Below the pieces are notes generated by a model that saw only the letters and a list, made by a program, of their open reading frames with translations, did no database searches and was not told where the DNA came from. A DNA stretch of 64,000 bases from JANYCO01 sp031416415. GTDB lineage: Bacteria; Bacteroidota; Bacteroidia; Cytophagales; Cytophagaceae. The stretch covers positions 56,309-120,308 of the forward strand of contig JANOTP010000270.1 in the NCBI GenBank assembly GCA_031416415.1, read 5' to 3'. Of the stretch, positions 27,801 through 34,580 are shown piece after piece; positions within the stretch are counted from its first letter, which is position 1; each line of letters opens with the position of its first letter. The position numbers were made by a program, and so were the translations under genes.

Positions 27801-29007
27801 TAATTGTAGTACGAATCAATATACGCTCTCCGTTACAGCCGCATCTGGTTATACAGCTTCTTGGTACAATAACTCGTTATTTCTTTATGAAAGTAATACC
27901 GCTTTGGCTACAGGAACAAGTTATTCTCCGACAATAGATGATAGGACCTGGTACAATGTAAGATGGCAAAATACTGTTACAGGTTGTTTCGGTGATTACA
28001 AAACTGCCTACCTGCATAATAAATGTAAAGGGTTAAAGTTTGATGGTACTGAAGATTTAGTTAAAATTTCCAATCCTGTTACAGGATTAATGTCAGACGC
28101 ATCGTCAGCATTTACTTATGAACTATTTTTTAATCCTGCATCTGGTGGGTTGAGCAGACAAGCTTTGATTAGCAATAGAGAAGTTGTAGATGGAATCACT
28201 ATTGGCCTTGATGCTGGTAAGCCATATGTAAAAGTGAATAATGTTGCTATATATAAAGAAGGTACTGGGTTTTCAGCTATTACTTATGGAGTTTGCCACC
28301 ATCTCGTAGTTACAAGGGAATCCTCTTCAGTATCATCACCATTAGTTCCAAATCAATTAAAAATCTATTTGGATGGAGTTTTAAGATATACAGGTACATT
28401 AACAACAAGCCCCGTGGTTAATTTGCCTATTCGATTTGGTAAAGACTTTGCAGTCACAGATGGTAGTTTATACAAAGGTATGATCGATGAAGTAAGGATA
28501 TGGAATAAAGTGTTATCAACCACTGAAATGTCTTCCTACGCGAATCAAAACGTAATGGCAAACGTTAATTTAAGAGCGGTCTGGATGTTAATGGAAGGCA
28601 CAGGTCAAATAGTGTCAGAAGCAAAAAATTCTGTTAATAACGGTGTGCTAGGAGGAACAACAGCAGTAGAAGCCCATGATCCTACATGGGATCCTTATAT
28701 TTGTTCTGCTCCTAGTTATCTTAGAGGAAGTTTAGGAGAAGAGCCTGTAAGTAATAGCTTGAATTTTGAAGTCAAAACAAATCCGAATCCATTTACAACA
28801 GAAACTAATGTAACTGTTATGGGAGCAAAATCTGCATCTGTACAATTATTAATCCTTGATGTAAATGGAAAAACTTTATACGAGAATAATCATTTTCCAG
28901 TCAATGAAGAAATTTCTATAGGAGAAGATCTGCCTTCTGGAATGCACATTCTAAGGGTAATTGATGGAGAGAAAATTAAAACAATAAAAATGTTAAAGTT
29001 TAAATAA
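18841..29007 (+). CDS. Giant secreted multidomain protein with T9SS C-terminal sorting domain
   Basis: The 3388-residue product has a signal peptide (cleavage near TLRAQ, residue 22). A cysteine-rich N-terminal half of about 1800 residues follows that I cannot assign to a named domain. PKD/Ig-like modules come next (from about 1800; e.g. LTATPKAGTPIFDYSWSG). A jelly-roll-like domain (about 2180-2362) ends in DLALDDVELIPV. Several Bacteroidota Ig-like repeats follow, including two near-identical 80-residue copies starting about 2721 and 2801 (VCSP, GLTYTYWTD, AGAGTYYIKGT). A LamG-like domain (about 3064-3285, IDEVRIWNKVLS) precedes a C-terminal type A sorting domain (about 3310-3388, NPNPF, LPSGMHILRV). 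It should be exported by the T9SS and anchored or released at the surface, probably as an adhesin. No catalytic site is seen. A strong terminator follows. Confidence 0.88.
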   Translation: MRIKLLLAVIATLLCLTTLRAQNFLISGANYSLVSCGSSKDFSLTIPAQTVVPVTYDFAIKSTSLFEGLYFEEMLSSSLPSSVMVSFIDHKNISITVNVANTVSALNFKLYAGYCSIDVPDFITDPFTVGNDQPAFIASIQKNIAGTLLYTAENFVNIPNSGEARNNVILTIDNEGVFRYQMKNNVPDKSFVGYVNLKEDQLPSNFHIDQVVANIFNSNGTKISGPYVLASNVHNVIKSSEGLWIADPLNPLLPLHIGPNEVLIVEEHFTVNGCIQDNDRTYPKLSWGCQKYDISCGKPSNATGGGFDATVLSNPEKPSLTVLSSNVSDIECIGYGGSDAREKSVRLKNNSNVAVKNIRFSLYNNSGQINIPLNNDIRIRITRNSNTETYPLNINAYNITHTSTYTPTTLPYGVSANTLFTPLEISTGASISGYTLAYRMNEGLYGVNNPDVRFQGNFIMSPKDYQNNISPNFAKGVGYGQCGLDNNSSLVVFSLVVDKYNDNGIWKSIELAPSDEIEFLWKEVGCCISDELLGATGYLSPEVRVSYPKDLCTIERSIVSNSLAFIQLNAKAYDYNTTTEGDVDFCASTSDGKVERITSKIGFSNAYPGKLRMPGYLNQNAKFVVRVYLQAGLDLDQSLDGPKNMAWIANKAVDNIEYIDGSPQNNTTGCSNICVGCISTTQLQNPEYGVFLRNGNNIIRATTIQLINTPDNQRPGINTANSFSAKTGTVNANFVYEISFEMDDVLAALLPTLPTSDYNSIGLLALEDAFLDVDLRAHCKGLERPNYKIIMYLDQCSQNTCTYASRFTSMKPLASVAGAMLINCPGCLVPGANVLPISMYRENRGFVDSNDDGNPDQPLALISETHRTAKTATAGDIMVSKFIVAMSDGEANSPCNPISVTKAELDNKNYFLNNLYIRVELPKNITIESIIAGIDQTPTSFQSIAAPLSRINNDYYFIHVPSSLFGLSSFGVSNSVSLIIRYKIGDVMREIDLLEINYQAGYSRCDNCTNVEEMVVINGKLDEINVAQCNAANGCLLSPISLAECSSNAASGLFLKLNDLVQIDKTFITCTSASSTFRFVPYYQDSNVIIDDILNGSCSKRISAFVQGNFYNSYKFEYHNSGALSRQFEGEYRTFIQGTDIIFEIPLPKDYNVDALTITNTGGDTRARSFIQNYTVANPAGLPGSSFIIVNDPTNTNYPTRARITFHAESFSTNMGLIPDYQSSSTVIRNYNGWPGTSTEVHPLLLSDEVYVIRVSLELVANKSCSLVQDFETEKDYYTTDLSLKFLPTCNIMGDERVPFKEENYNPNIFSSPNWLTNNLPTDFTRMIGSPALTNAPAELKGTILGVGVLPVVTNGRVQVPINLENYNALKGLIYPIASAFLYIDGAAFTQGLILEGIYIGNNNIPNPTSANYLTNSSITPVLDVDGKVVSYIVGVPGANVSSRNNNFTLVFRYDCSGCSSLEKSSCGGGGDAQCLKPLVINGNPEANIRIRYGYDCSNNFPTTTSQFANTCKYYEDEPILCFVTNASVAMQLNTVINNSNPIAPCSSFDYDLSITSCEDGELNAFNIALTLPQGFSIDPSVAPYIFENGGMASISLVPQLDNIFNIVNSSLPLNGISKGGTVKVRFKIIPTCMLIADASIKVIVTGTTYCGSFTSKNGERIDILNGSIQLNSLLDNITIPNTGIVLTPNNLSIDYSFSAFQNFDNALFVEVKDVNNQVKYSTTFSIDKVTTVGTITATLNLPSTCANYTVTVTPKLGYVASCGYDINGDVIESCKNVINGTTVSKPITIIGHIPIDIDLTGNTASILCSSAASLTLTATPKAGTPIFDYSWSGPSIVGEAMIASVSINGVGFYTVTITDDNLCTGSKTIEVKNEFKTICPGDICPGENPTLDVNVGGVIGTYTVQWYNQADPNSMIPASITQPGDYFALVITPVCTLQTSVCHIGFKRYPVAFTVSPAGPTAICPGQTVELSVLNPGANDPLITDVIWSTGETSLNPVTVPNTTGPGLPPNMIRPEEAEKGGYFIVAIDKGTGCRTVSNRAVVYGPHTTISRSCYQDAGGTKVLLSAGSNIAAGSYKWYSAVTSPSYQETEITDQALLPAFSNGNNNLIVSTPGIYVVKNDLSQQCGTHWSVYENMLTTGSPNLNIISANDGSFANSGNPVLCSDPKGYTTDFTDCLDRTDYPITDQTFTIGKTMTNYGSYTANDWNPTSGMWSSVNSPGSSATNYMIIDGVTQAVSKRIWYKENIPVQHNLYYLFKASLLNIDARSFTAAKVIPEVKLRIMYKETINGSKVGWEEPIQILYQNTNPQWLDISQFTLAGYGALFDNLPMEAKYVDLEIIMSGGGSVGRDLALDDVELIPVGVCDDITTVLATSSTRACGANFVTIDNSSKYTCKGVPIKLQAFQLGSNSALEFIWKDGNTAQIVNDGDGDPMTLTVSPDITTTYYFTVNDNVNQCTNTRAITVFVVTPVVHIVSNPPSANICTNANVSFLVDRFAGVGNVSYQWYKNGTAISGETGYNYTPLSTLLIDNDQIECKMSTVCTINGNANAQVISNIINVKGQMYSASPAGVDKTTCKGTAITLGSPAITGVTYSWSPATYLDNATKAEPVVTPTGNETSLTYSLTVIDVNGCTKTDDVIITVTSLPSLPNITSPVTYCKGTTALPLTATGTNLLWYTVSTGGVSISTPTPSTSTVGTISYFVSQTVNACEGARAQIDVVVNALPTLVITNPSVVCSPGTVNLTSSSVTASSTSGLTYTYWTDAGATTSYGLPTTAGAGTYYIKGTDAASCFAISPVIATINPIPIVSITNPSAVCSPSTVDITTSSITSGSTSGLIYTYWTDAVAATVYGTPTTAGAGTYYIKGTTAANCSAISAVTVTVNPIPIDFNFNAGPTTLCQGTALNMNITTPESQTGVTYSMVDYPLSSKYLGGGTSPSGFAWALEIKESTGFTVRGRAINTTTGCQRIKSQAIIVNPKPTMTPVISANSYNCSTNQYTLSVTAASGYTASWYNNSLFLYESNTALATGTSYSPTIDDRTWYNVRWQNTVTGCFGDYKTAYLHNKCKGLKFDGTEDLVKISNPVTGLMSDASSAFTYELFFNPASGGLSRQALISNREVVDGITIGLDAGKPYVKVNNVAIYKEGTGFSAITYGVCHHLVVTRESSSVSSPLVPNQLKIYLDGVLRYTGTLTTSPVVNLPIRFGKDFAVTDGSLYKGMIDEVRIWNKVLSTTEMSSYANQNVMANVNLRAVWMLMEGTGQIVSEAKNSVNNGVLGGTTAVEAHDPTWDPYICSAPSYLRGSLGEEPVSNSLNFEVKTNPNPFTTETNVTVMGAKSASVQLLILDVNGKTLYENNHFPVNEEISIGEDLPSGMHILRVIDGEKIKTIKMLKFK

Positions 29008-29027
29008 TTTATTAAAAATAATGTAAT

Positions 29028-29073
29028 AATAAATTACTGCCAGAGACTATTTCTTTGGCAGTAATTTATTTTA
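29028..29073 (+). terminator. Terminator after the giant cargo gene
   Basis: AATAAATTACTGCCA (29028-29042) pairs perfectly with 29056-29070 around a 13-base loop, and a short T-run follows. Because the arms begin with AATAAATT it may also work on the opposite strand. Confidence 0.8.
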
Positions 29074-29106
29074 GAAATATGTTGATGCGTATATATATAT
29101 AAATAG

Positions 29107-29859
29107 TTATATCAACTCCGCCGCCTCTTCATCCAAATACCAATACAAATTACCCTTGGAAGGGTTTATATACGAAGCAGGATATTTATTCCAATCGTCT
29201 TTTTGTTTTGTAATGGATAGAATTTTTTCGGCTTTGCTTTTTCCTGTGGCAAGAAAAGCAACGTTCTTTGCGTTGTTGGCTACAGTACCTGTAAGGGTTA
29301 CACGTTTTTGTCCGGAAGTAGGATGTGTAGCTACTTCGCATACTTTATCCGATTCCAATAATTCCATTTGATGAGGAAAGATAGAAAGCGTATGGCCGTC
29401 GTCTCCCATGCCTAGCATTAAAAGATCGAAACAAGGAATATCGTTTACTTTTGAAAGTGTAGCAAAAATTTCTTTTGAATAACGGATAGCTTCTCCTTCT
29501 GGATCATTTTCGCCTAAGACTCTGTGAATGTTTTTTACTGGAATATTTATTTTGGAGAGTAACTGTTCATCCGTCATTTTAAAATTACTATCCGCATGGG
29601 TAGGAGGTACGCAGCGTTCGTCGCCCCAAAATAGGTGTACGTTATTCCAATTTATTTTATTTTTATAGTAATCTTCGGCAAGCAGCGCAAATAATATTTT
29701 TGGAGTACTACCTCCAGACAAAGCGATGGTAACGACCCCATCTTTTTTTGCGATTAAATCTGATAAATAATCAGCAAAAGCTTTGGCTACTTCTTTGCTG
29801 TCTTTAAATACTTTTAGTTCCATGGTTTCATTTTGAAAGCCAAAGATACTATTTTGCAT
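29107..29859 (-). CDS. pgl: 6-phosphogluconolactonase
   Basis: Pgl hydrolyses 6-phosphogluconolactone in the oxidative pentose phosphate pathway. The 250-residue product has the NagB/RpiA-type fold with ALSGGSTPK (about residues 45-53), HLFWGDERCVPPTHADSN (about 75-92), and LGMGDDGHTLSIFP (about 149-162). A start at codon 13 (ATG ending at 29823, MELKVFKD) fits family starts better than the first ATG. A TATCTTTG -7-like octamer lies between the two starts. I list the longer form but think the shorter one likely. zwf and gnd are not in the window. It follows ytxJ by 8 bases. Confidence 0.92.
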   Translation of the reverse strand: MQNSIFGFQNETMELKVFKDSKEVAKAFADYLSDLIAKKDGVVTIALSGGSTPKILFALLAEDYYKNKINWNNVHLFWGDERCVPPTHADSNFKMTDEQLLSKINIPVKNIHRVLGENDPEGEAIRYSKEIFATLSKVNDIPCFDLLMLGMGDDGHTLSIFPHQMELLESDKVCEVATHPTSGQKRVTLTGTVANNAKNVAFLATGKSKAEKILSITKQKDDWNKYPASYINPSKGNLYWYLDEEAAELI

Positions 29860-29867
29860 GAATTTTT

Positions 29868-30209
29868 TTATTGTTTTATCGAATCAATAATCTCTTTATA
29901 GTTAATGTCCATATGAGAAGCATTGTAAATACAACGGCCATTTTTAATGATTAAGACTTGAGGGGATTCGTGTTCAACAAAAAACGTGTCTTGCACTTTT
30001 AAAGAGGCAGGTCTATAGCTTATAAGATCTAAATAGTAAGGTTTTAAAGCACTAGTGTCTTCCTCTTTCCAATTTCGTTCAAGTCGGCCCAGTGCAGCAG
30101 AACTGATTGAGCAACGTGTGCTATGTTTGAAAATTAGTACTGGTTGAGTAACAGATAACTCTTTTATTTTTTCTATTTCTGTTACTTCTTTAATTTCTAG
30201 CCAATTCAT
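29868..30209 (-). CDS. ytxJ: Bacillithiol system redox-active protein YtxJ
   Basis: The 113-residue product is a small thioredoxin-fold protein of the YtxJ (DUF2847) family, which acts as a monothiol bacilliredoxin-like partner in bacillithiol redox. The single conserved active-site cysteine lies in FKHSTRCSISSAAL (about residues 28-41), with the cis-proline in HESPQVLII (about 79-87). It has no signal peptide and acts in the cytoplasm. It precedes pgl, an NADPH-pathway gene, by 8 bases, which fits thiol redox. It suggests that this Gram-negative organism makes bacillithiol, but no bsh biosynthesis genes are in the window. Confidence 0.87.
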   Translation of the reverse strand: MNWLEIKEVTEIEKIKELSVTQPVLIFKHSTRCSISSAALGRLERNWKEEDTSALKPYYLDLISYRPASLKVQDTFFVEHESPQVLIIKNGRCIYNASHMDINYKEIIDSIKQ

Positions 30210-30223
30210 TTTTATTAGTTTTT

Positions 30224-30364
30224 AGTATTGAGTCATTAGTCTTAAGCAAAAGTATAACAAATCAAGTGTTGTAAAGGTTTCAAGCAAATAAAAAAATGCT
30301 CCAGATTATATCGGAAGCATTTTTTTATTTTAACTCAAGACTAAAAACTAAGGACTTAATACTA
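30224..30364. repeat. Degenerate inverted repeats flanking a terminator
   Basis: AGTATTGAGTCATTAGTCTT (from 30224) and a related inverted copy at 30333-30364 (CTCAAGACTAAAAACTAAGG and onward) flank the hairpin at 30290-30327. Words such as ACTAAGGACTTAATACT are shared with an inverted repeat at 34509-34580. Confidence 0.5.
30290..30327 (-). terminator. Terminator after the polybasic repeat-protein gene
   Basis: AAAAAAATGCTCC (30290-30302) pairs with GGAAGCATTTTTTT (30314-30327) with one bulge. It has A- and T-runs on both sides, so it could work on both strands. Confidence 0.8.
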
Positions 30365-30368
30365 ATAG

Positions 30369-32045
30369 TTAGTACCAGATCTCGCTTTCCTTCTCGTTTA
30401 CTTTAGGTTTTTTTGTTTTTTGTTTTTGATAATTAGGGACTTCAAGTCCTTCATTTTTACCATATTTCCTTAAGATACGTTTTCTGTATTTTTCTTTGGC
30501 TTTATAAGAATTTTTCATTCTTCCACCTTTCCAAACAGCACTTGGGTGCATACCTTTTTGTTTTCTACGAATAACGATATCACCCGTATAGTTGGCCATT
30601 TTCTTGCCTTTCTTACGTATAGACTTGTCTTTCTTTTTAATAGTTCGAACCAACATGTCGCCTTGATATCCTGCGATCTCATGTTCTTTCTCACGACGCA
30701 TTTTGGCTCTTTTGGCAAGATAGTTTACAGGTATATCGCCTTTGTAATTAGCCATTTGTTTTACCTGCTTACGATCAATTTCTCTTACAAGAACCATTGT
30801 ACCTGAATTTTTAGGTCCCTGCATACGTGATTCAAAAGGTTGCATATCTCCAGTGTAGTTGGCCATTTGTTTGGACAGCTCTCTGCGTTTATCTCCTTTG
30901 TCCATCACATAAACCTGAGGATTTTTAGGTCCTTGCATTCTGGATTGGAAAATTGGCATGTCTCCAGTAGAGTTGTTAGCCATTTCTTGTGATTTGTTTT
31001 TTTCTTTGTTGCGGTCTACCACTACATAATTGTCGTGTTTAGGAGCTTGCATGCGCGATTGAGGAATTTTTTGGTCCCCACTTTCATTAGCTGCCATTTC
31101 CTGAGATTTATTTTTCTCTTTATTTCGATCCACTACAGAATAATTATCATTCTTAGGAGCTTTCATATTGGACTGAGGAATTTTTCGGTCGCCACTTTCG
31201 TTGGCTGCCATTTCCTGAGACTTACGCTTAGATCTGCCACGGTCAGCATTTACGTAATTGTCGTTCTTTGGAGCCTGCATATTCGACTGAGGAATTTTTC
31301 TATCACCACTTTCGCTGGCGGCCATTTCTTGAGACTTGCGTTTAGACTTTCCTCTGTCAGCGTTTACAAATGTAGAATTTCTTGGGGCTTGAGTATTCGA
31401 CTGTGGGATTTTTTGATCTCCAGTTTGGCTTTTCGCAATGTTTTTAGATTGATTACGAGTAGAATTGCCTTTCACTTTTTGTCCGCCATCGTAATTGATA
31501 TCCGTTTGGTTTGCAGCTCTAGGTCTACTGTTTCCTGAATAATTACCAACATCAGCACGTTGAGGTTGTTTTTGAATTTGATCGCCACTAGCGTGTTTGG
31601 TAAGTTGCTGGGCTTTATTTTTTTCTATATTCCGATTTATTTTTTGCAAACTTCCTTCGTTTCTAGGACCTTGAGATTTTGAGGTAGGTGTTTTTTGTAA
31701 ATTTCCTTCGTTTTTGGGACCCTGAGATTTTGAAGTAGGTTTTTTCTGTAAATTCCCTTCATTTCTAGGACCTTCAGATTTAGAGGTTGGTGTTTTTTGA
31801 AGAGCACCTTCGTTTTTTGGAGTCTTTGTTTTCGATTGAGGAAGGGTATTTGTTCCTTTTTGTTTTTTAGATATTTTTTTTGAAGAAGTTTTTGATTTGT
31901 CTTCCGGTTGTTTGATAGTTGTGCCATCAGGGCGGATTTGAGCAAATAGAGTATTTCCATTAACTAAAAAAATCAGGAAAAATAATAGACCAAAACCTCC
32001 TACTAGTTTTCTTGATACTCTAGATTTTATATTTTTTCCCTTCAC
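30369..32045 (-). CDS. Polybasic repeat protein with signal peptide
   Basis: The 558-residue product has an N-terminal hydrophobic signal segment (about residues 14-36, ending LFAQ), followed by almost pure low-complexity basic sequence. Residues about 77-130 hold three 17-residue repeats (TPTSKSEGPRNEGNLQK type). About 210-400 holds at least four 38-residue repeats (consensus MAANESGDRKIPQSNMQAPK, then a basic linker). The C-terminal 150 residues carry shorter MANYTGD(I/M) repeats of about 26-37 residues and end in a very basic stretch. It should be exported to the periplasm or surface. It shares an operon with a small lysine-rich lipoprotein 24 bases upstream. I do not recognise the family; binding to an acidic polymer such as polysaccharide or DNA is only a guess. 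Confidence 0.75.
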   Translation of the reverse strand: MKGKNIKSRVSRKLVGGFGLLFFLIFLVNGNTLFAQIRPDGTTIKQPEDKSKTSSKKISKKQKGTNTLPQSKTKTPKNEGALQKTPTSKSEGPRNEGNLQKKPTSKSQGPKNEGNLQKTPTSKSQGPRNEGSLQKINRNIEKNKAQQLTKHASGDQIQKQPQRADVGNYSGNSRPRAANQTDINYDGGQKVKGNSTRNQSKNIAKSQTGDQKIPQSNTQAPRNSTFVNADRGKSKRKSQEMAASESGDRKIPQSNMQAPKNDNYVNADRGRSKRKSQEMAANESGDRKIPQSNMKAPKNDNYSVVDRNKEKNKSQEMAANESGDQKIPQSRMQAPKHDNYVVVDRNKEKNKSQEMANNSTGDMPIFQSRMQGPKNPQVYVMDKGDKRRELSKQMANYTGDMQPFESRMQGPKNSGTMVLVREIDRKQVKQMANYKGDIPVNYLAKRAKMRREKEHEIAGYQGDMLVRTIKKKDKSIRKKGKKMANYTGDIVIRRKQKGMHPSAVWKGGRMKNSYKAKEKYRKRILRKYGKNEGLEVPNYQKQKTKKPKVNEKESEIWY

Positions 32046-32069
32046 TGATCGTTTCTTTAAGTGTTAAAC

Positions 32070-32339
32070 TTATAAGCGTGTTTTTCTTGGTGCTTTAATC
32101 TGTTTAGGGCTTTTTTTGTTTACAAGACCTGATTCATGACTAATTCGTTTGGTAGGAGCTTTTTTCTTTTTCCCTTTACCATTTTTCAAACTACCGTCTT
32201 CCTCAAATTTACTGAGGTCAGCCTCGCTTACCTGACCAAGGCCTGGGCAGGGATAAGATTTTTTCTTGCAGGATGGAAAAGTTGAGAGTAAAAGTACACA
32301 CACAATTCCTAGACATACTATTTTTTTCATAGACTTCAT
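32070..32339 (-). CDS. Small lysine-rich lipoprotein
   Basis: The 89-residue product has a lipoprotein signal peptide with lipobox LSTFPSC (about residues 18-24). It starts MKSMKKIVCLGI; the ATG three codons later is also possible. The mature part is very basic (KKKSYPCPGLGQ, KNGKGKKKKAPTK) with a few acidic residues and ends KAPRKTRL. It is 24 bases upstream of the polybasic repeat protein and most likely forms a functional pair with it. Function is unknown. Confidence 0.75.
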   Translation of the reverse strand: MKSMKKIVCLGIVCVLLLSTFPSCKKKSYPCPGLGQVSEADLSKFEEDGSLKNGKGKKKKAPTKRISHESGLVNKKSPKQIKAPRKTRL

Positions 32340-32353
32340 AACCTGTTACTTTA

Positions 32354-32384
32354 CAAATCTAATAAATTTACTATTTAAAATCAA
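32354..32384 (-). promoter_or_regulatory. Promoter for the lipoprotein / repeat-protein operon
   Basis: On the minus strand TTG (32384-32382) and TAGATTTG (32361-32354) are about 20 bases apart, close to the -33/-7 consensus. The lipoprotein ATG is 14 bases downstream. Confidence 0.6.
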
Positions 32385-32481
32385 GAAGTTCCTAAATGGT
32401 CAAGAAACTTCAACGTTTTCTTACTTAATAAAATATGCTTTTATCTGACTAAACTTTGGAGTTTTGGTCTGTTTAATCGAT

Positions 32482-34458
32482 TTAGTATTCTATTAACGTT
32501 TTAATCTTCTTTTTCATGCGTTCACGTGGCAGGAAATTTTCTTCTAGATTTTTAGAAAATGGAACGGCTGTATCTAGACTGCCTTCTCGCATTACGGGGG
32601 CGTCAAGGGAAGAAAAGCAGGTTTCTCCTATCCAAGCGGCAATTTCTGCACTTATACTGCCAGTTATGGTATCTTCGTTTACAATTAAAACTTTGCCTGT
32701 TTTCTTTACGGAAGTTTCTACGGTTTCTTTATCCCAGGGCAATAAGGTTCTCAAATCTATTATATCAGCTTCCACAGCCATTTCACGGCATAATTCTTTT
32801 GCCCAATGCACTCCAAGGCCATAAGTAACGATAGATAGTTCGTCTCCTTCGGTTACTAGAGCCGCTTTTCCTATGGGAAGAGTATAATAATCGTCTGGAA
32901 TTTCTTCCGAGAGAGAACGGTAAAGAAGTTTATGTTCAAAGTATAAAACGGGATTAGGGTCTTCGATAGCCGAATTCAACAGTCCTTTAGCATCAAAAGG
33001 GTTGGATGGATACACGATTTTTAATCCAGGAGTATGAAAGAACCAGCTTTCTGTCGATTGCGAGTGGAAGGGGCCTGCACCACTTCCTGCGCCTGTAGGT
33101 AGGCGAACTACGACATCTGCATTTTGACCCCAACGATAGTGAGATTTTGCAAGATTATTTACAATTTGATTAAATCCACAACTTACAAAGTCGGCAAACT
33201 GCATTTCTATTACTGATTTTCGTCCTTTTATAGATAGGCCAAGACCGGCACCAAGTATAGCGGACTCGCAAAGAGGAGTATTTCGAACTCTTTCTTTCCC
33301 ATACTTCTGTACGAAACCTTCTGTTATTTTAAACACTCCTCCATATTCTGCTATGTCTTGTCCCATTATAACAAGGTCTCTATAGCGGTCCATACTTTGT
33401 CTAAGCGCATCAGAGATAGCATCTACGTATCTTCTGTTGCTTTTCATACGAGTGCCGGGGTTCGTTATTTTTTGTACAAAAGGCATGTACATATCTTGAA
33501 GTTCCACGTCAGTATTTGCGATAGGAAAAGGTTCTTCCTCCGAGTAACGAAGCCCTTGTTCAATTTCTTCTTTTATTTCATTTCGAAAATCTTGAATTTG
33601 TTTATGAGTAAGAAGTCCTTCGTCGAAAAGGAATTTTTCATAATTTTCTACAGGGTCTTTTTTTGCCCATTCTTCAAATAGTTCTTTGGGAATATATTTG
33701 GTTCCAGAAGCTTCTTCGTGTCCGCGCATTCGGAAGGTCATTGCTTCTACTAACAATGGCTTCGGATCTTTACGCATTCTTTCTGCTGCCGTTTTTATAG
33801 CGTCATAAACTTCAAGAATATTATTTCCATTTACTTGAAGGGTATCCATTCCATAAGCAGGTCCTTTTTCTGTAAAGCTTTTTATTTTAAATTGTTCTTG
33901 GCTAGGTGTTGATAGACCGTATCCATTATTTTCTATAATAAAAATAACAGGAAGGTTCCACACTGCTGCTACGTTTAGTGCTTCGTGAAAATCACCTTCA
34001 CTTGTACCTCCATCACCACTGAACACAACGGTGACACGTTCTTTTTTGTCTAATACATCAGCTAAGGCAATCCCATTGGCTACAGCAAGTTGTGGCCCAA
34101 GGTGAGAGATCATACCTACAATATGATGTTCATTACTGCCAAAATGAAAGGAGCGGTCGCGACCTTTTGTGAATCCAGAAAGTTTTCCTTGAAACTGGCA
34201 GAATAATCTATGAGAAGAGATTCCTCTTCCTGTGAATATACCAAGATTTCTATGAAGTGGTAGAATGTATTCTTCTTTGTCCAACGCACATACGGTACCT
34301 ACCGATATTGCTTCTTGGCCTATTCCTGAAAACCATTTTGAGATACCACCCTGGCGAAGAAGGATTAGCATACGCTCTTCTATAAGTCTAGGTTTAAGAA
34401 GCTCTTTGTATAAATGAAGTAGCGTCTCGTCAGAATATGTTTTACGATTGAATTGCAT
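32482..34458 (-). CDS. Branched-chain 2-oxoacid dehydrogenase E1, fused alpha and beta subunits
   Basis: E1 decarboxylates branched-chain 2-oxoacids with thiamine diphosphate and passes the acyl group to E2. The 658-residue product joins an alpha part (about residues 1-320), with GDGGTSEGDFHEA and the ENNGYG that closes the ThDP motif, to a beta part (about 340-658; ADFVSCGFNQIVNNLAKSHYR, VVRLPTGAGSGAGPFHSQS). The fused arrangement is usual in Bacteroidota, and the reading frame is continuous. Supply of branched acyl-CoA starters for iso fatty acids is the likely use. No E2 or E3 gene is next to it. Pyruvate specificity is less likely from the alpha sequence. Confidence 0.87.
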   Translation of the reverse strand: MQFNRKTYSDETLLHLYKELLKPRLIEERMLILLRQGGISKWFSGIGQEAISVGTVCALDKEEYILPLHRNLGIFTGRGISSHRLFCQFQGKLSGFTKGRDRSFHFGSNEHHIVGMISHLGPQLAVANGIALADVLDKKERVTVVFSGDGGTSEGDFHEALNVAAVWNLPVIFIIENNGYGLSTPSQEQFKIKSFTEKGPAYGMDTLQVNGNNILEVYDAIKTAAERMRKDPKPLLVEAMTFRMRGHEEASGTKYIPKELFEEWAKKDPVENYEKFLFDEGLLTHKQIQDFRNEIKEEIEQGLRYSEEEPFPIANTDVELQDMYMPFVQKITNPGTRMKSNRRYVDAISDALRQSMDRYRDLVIMGQDIAEYGGVFKITEGFVQKYGKERVRNTPLCESAILGAGLGLSIKGRKSVIEMQFADFVSCGFNQIVNNLAKSHYRWGQNADVVVRLPTGAGSGAGPFHSQSTESWFFHTPGLKIVYPSNPFDAKGLLNSAIEDPNPVLYFEHKLLYRSLSEEIPDDYYTLPIGKAALVTEGDELSIVTYGLGVHWAKELCREMAVEADIIDLRTLLPWDKETVETSVKKTGKVLIVNEDTITGSISAEIAAWIGETCFSSLDAPVMREGSLDTAVPFSKNLEENFLPRERMKKKIKTLIEY

Positions 34459-34508
34459 AAGTTATTGAAAGCCCTAAGGTACAGTTTTAGAATAATAATT
34501 CAATATAT

Positions 34509-34580
34509 AGTCTTGAGTTATTAGTCCTGAGTAGTTAGTGAAAAGAGTTGCTTTATTCTCAGGAATAATAACTCAAGACT
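34509..34580. terminator. Long inverted repeat overlapping the CPBP-gene stop
   Basis: Arms at 34509-34531 and 34558-34580 match at 22 of 23 positions around a 26-base loop (AGTCTTGAGTTATTA core). The right arm includes the stop codon of the minus-strand CPBP gene. It probably ends or stabilises that transcript. No U-run follows, so it is not a classic terminator. Confidence 0.55.

Noticed and set aside
31035..31538. 167-codon frame on the plus strand opposite the repeat-protein gene
   Set aside because: It is the antisense shadow of a repetitive gene; its periodicity follows that of the real gene.
31637..31960. 107-codon minus-strand frame in another phase of the repeat-protein gene
   Set aside because: Repetitive DNA stays open in several phases; the main frame has a signal peptide and meaningful repeats, this one does not.
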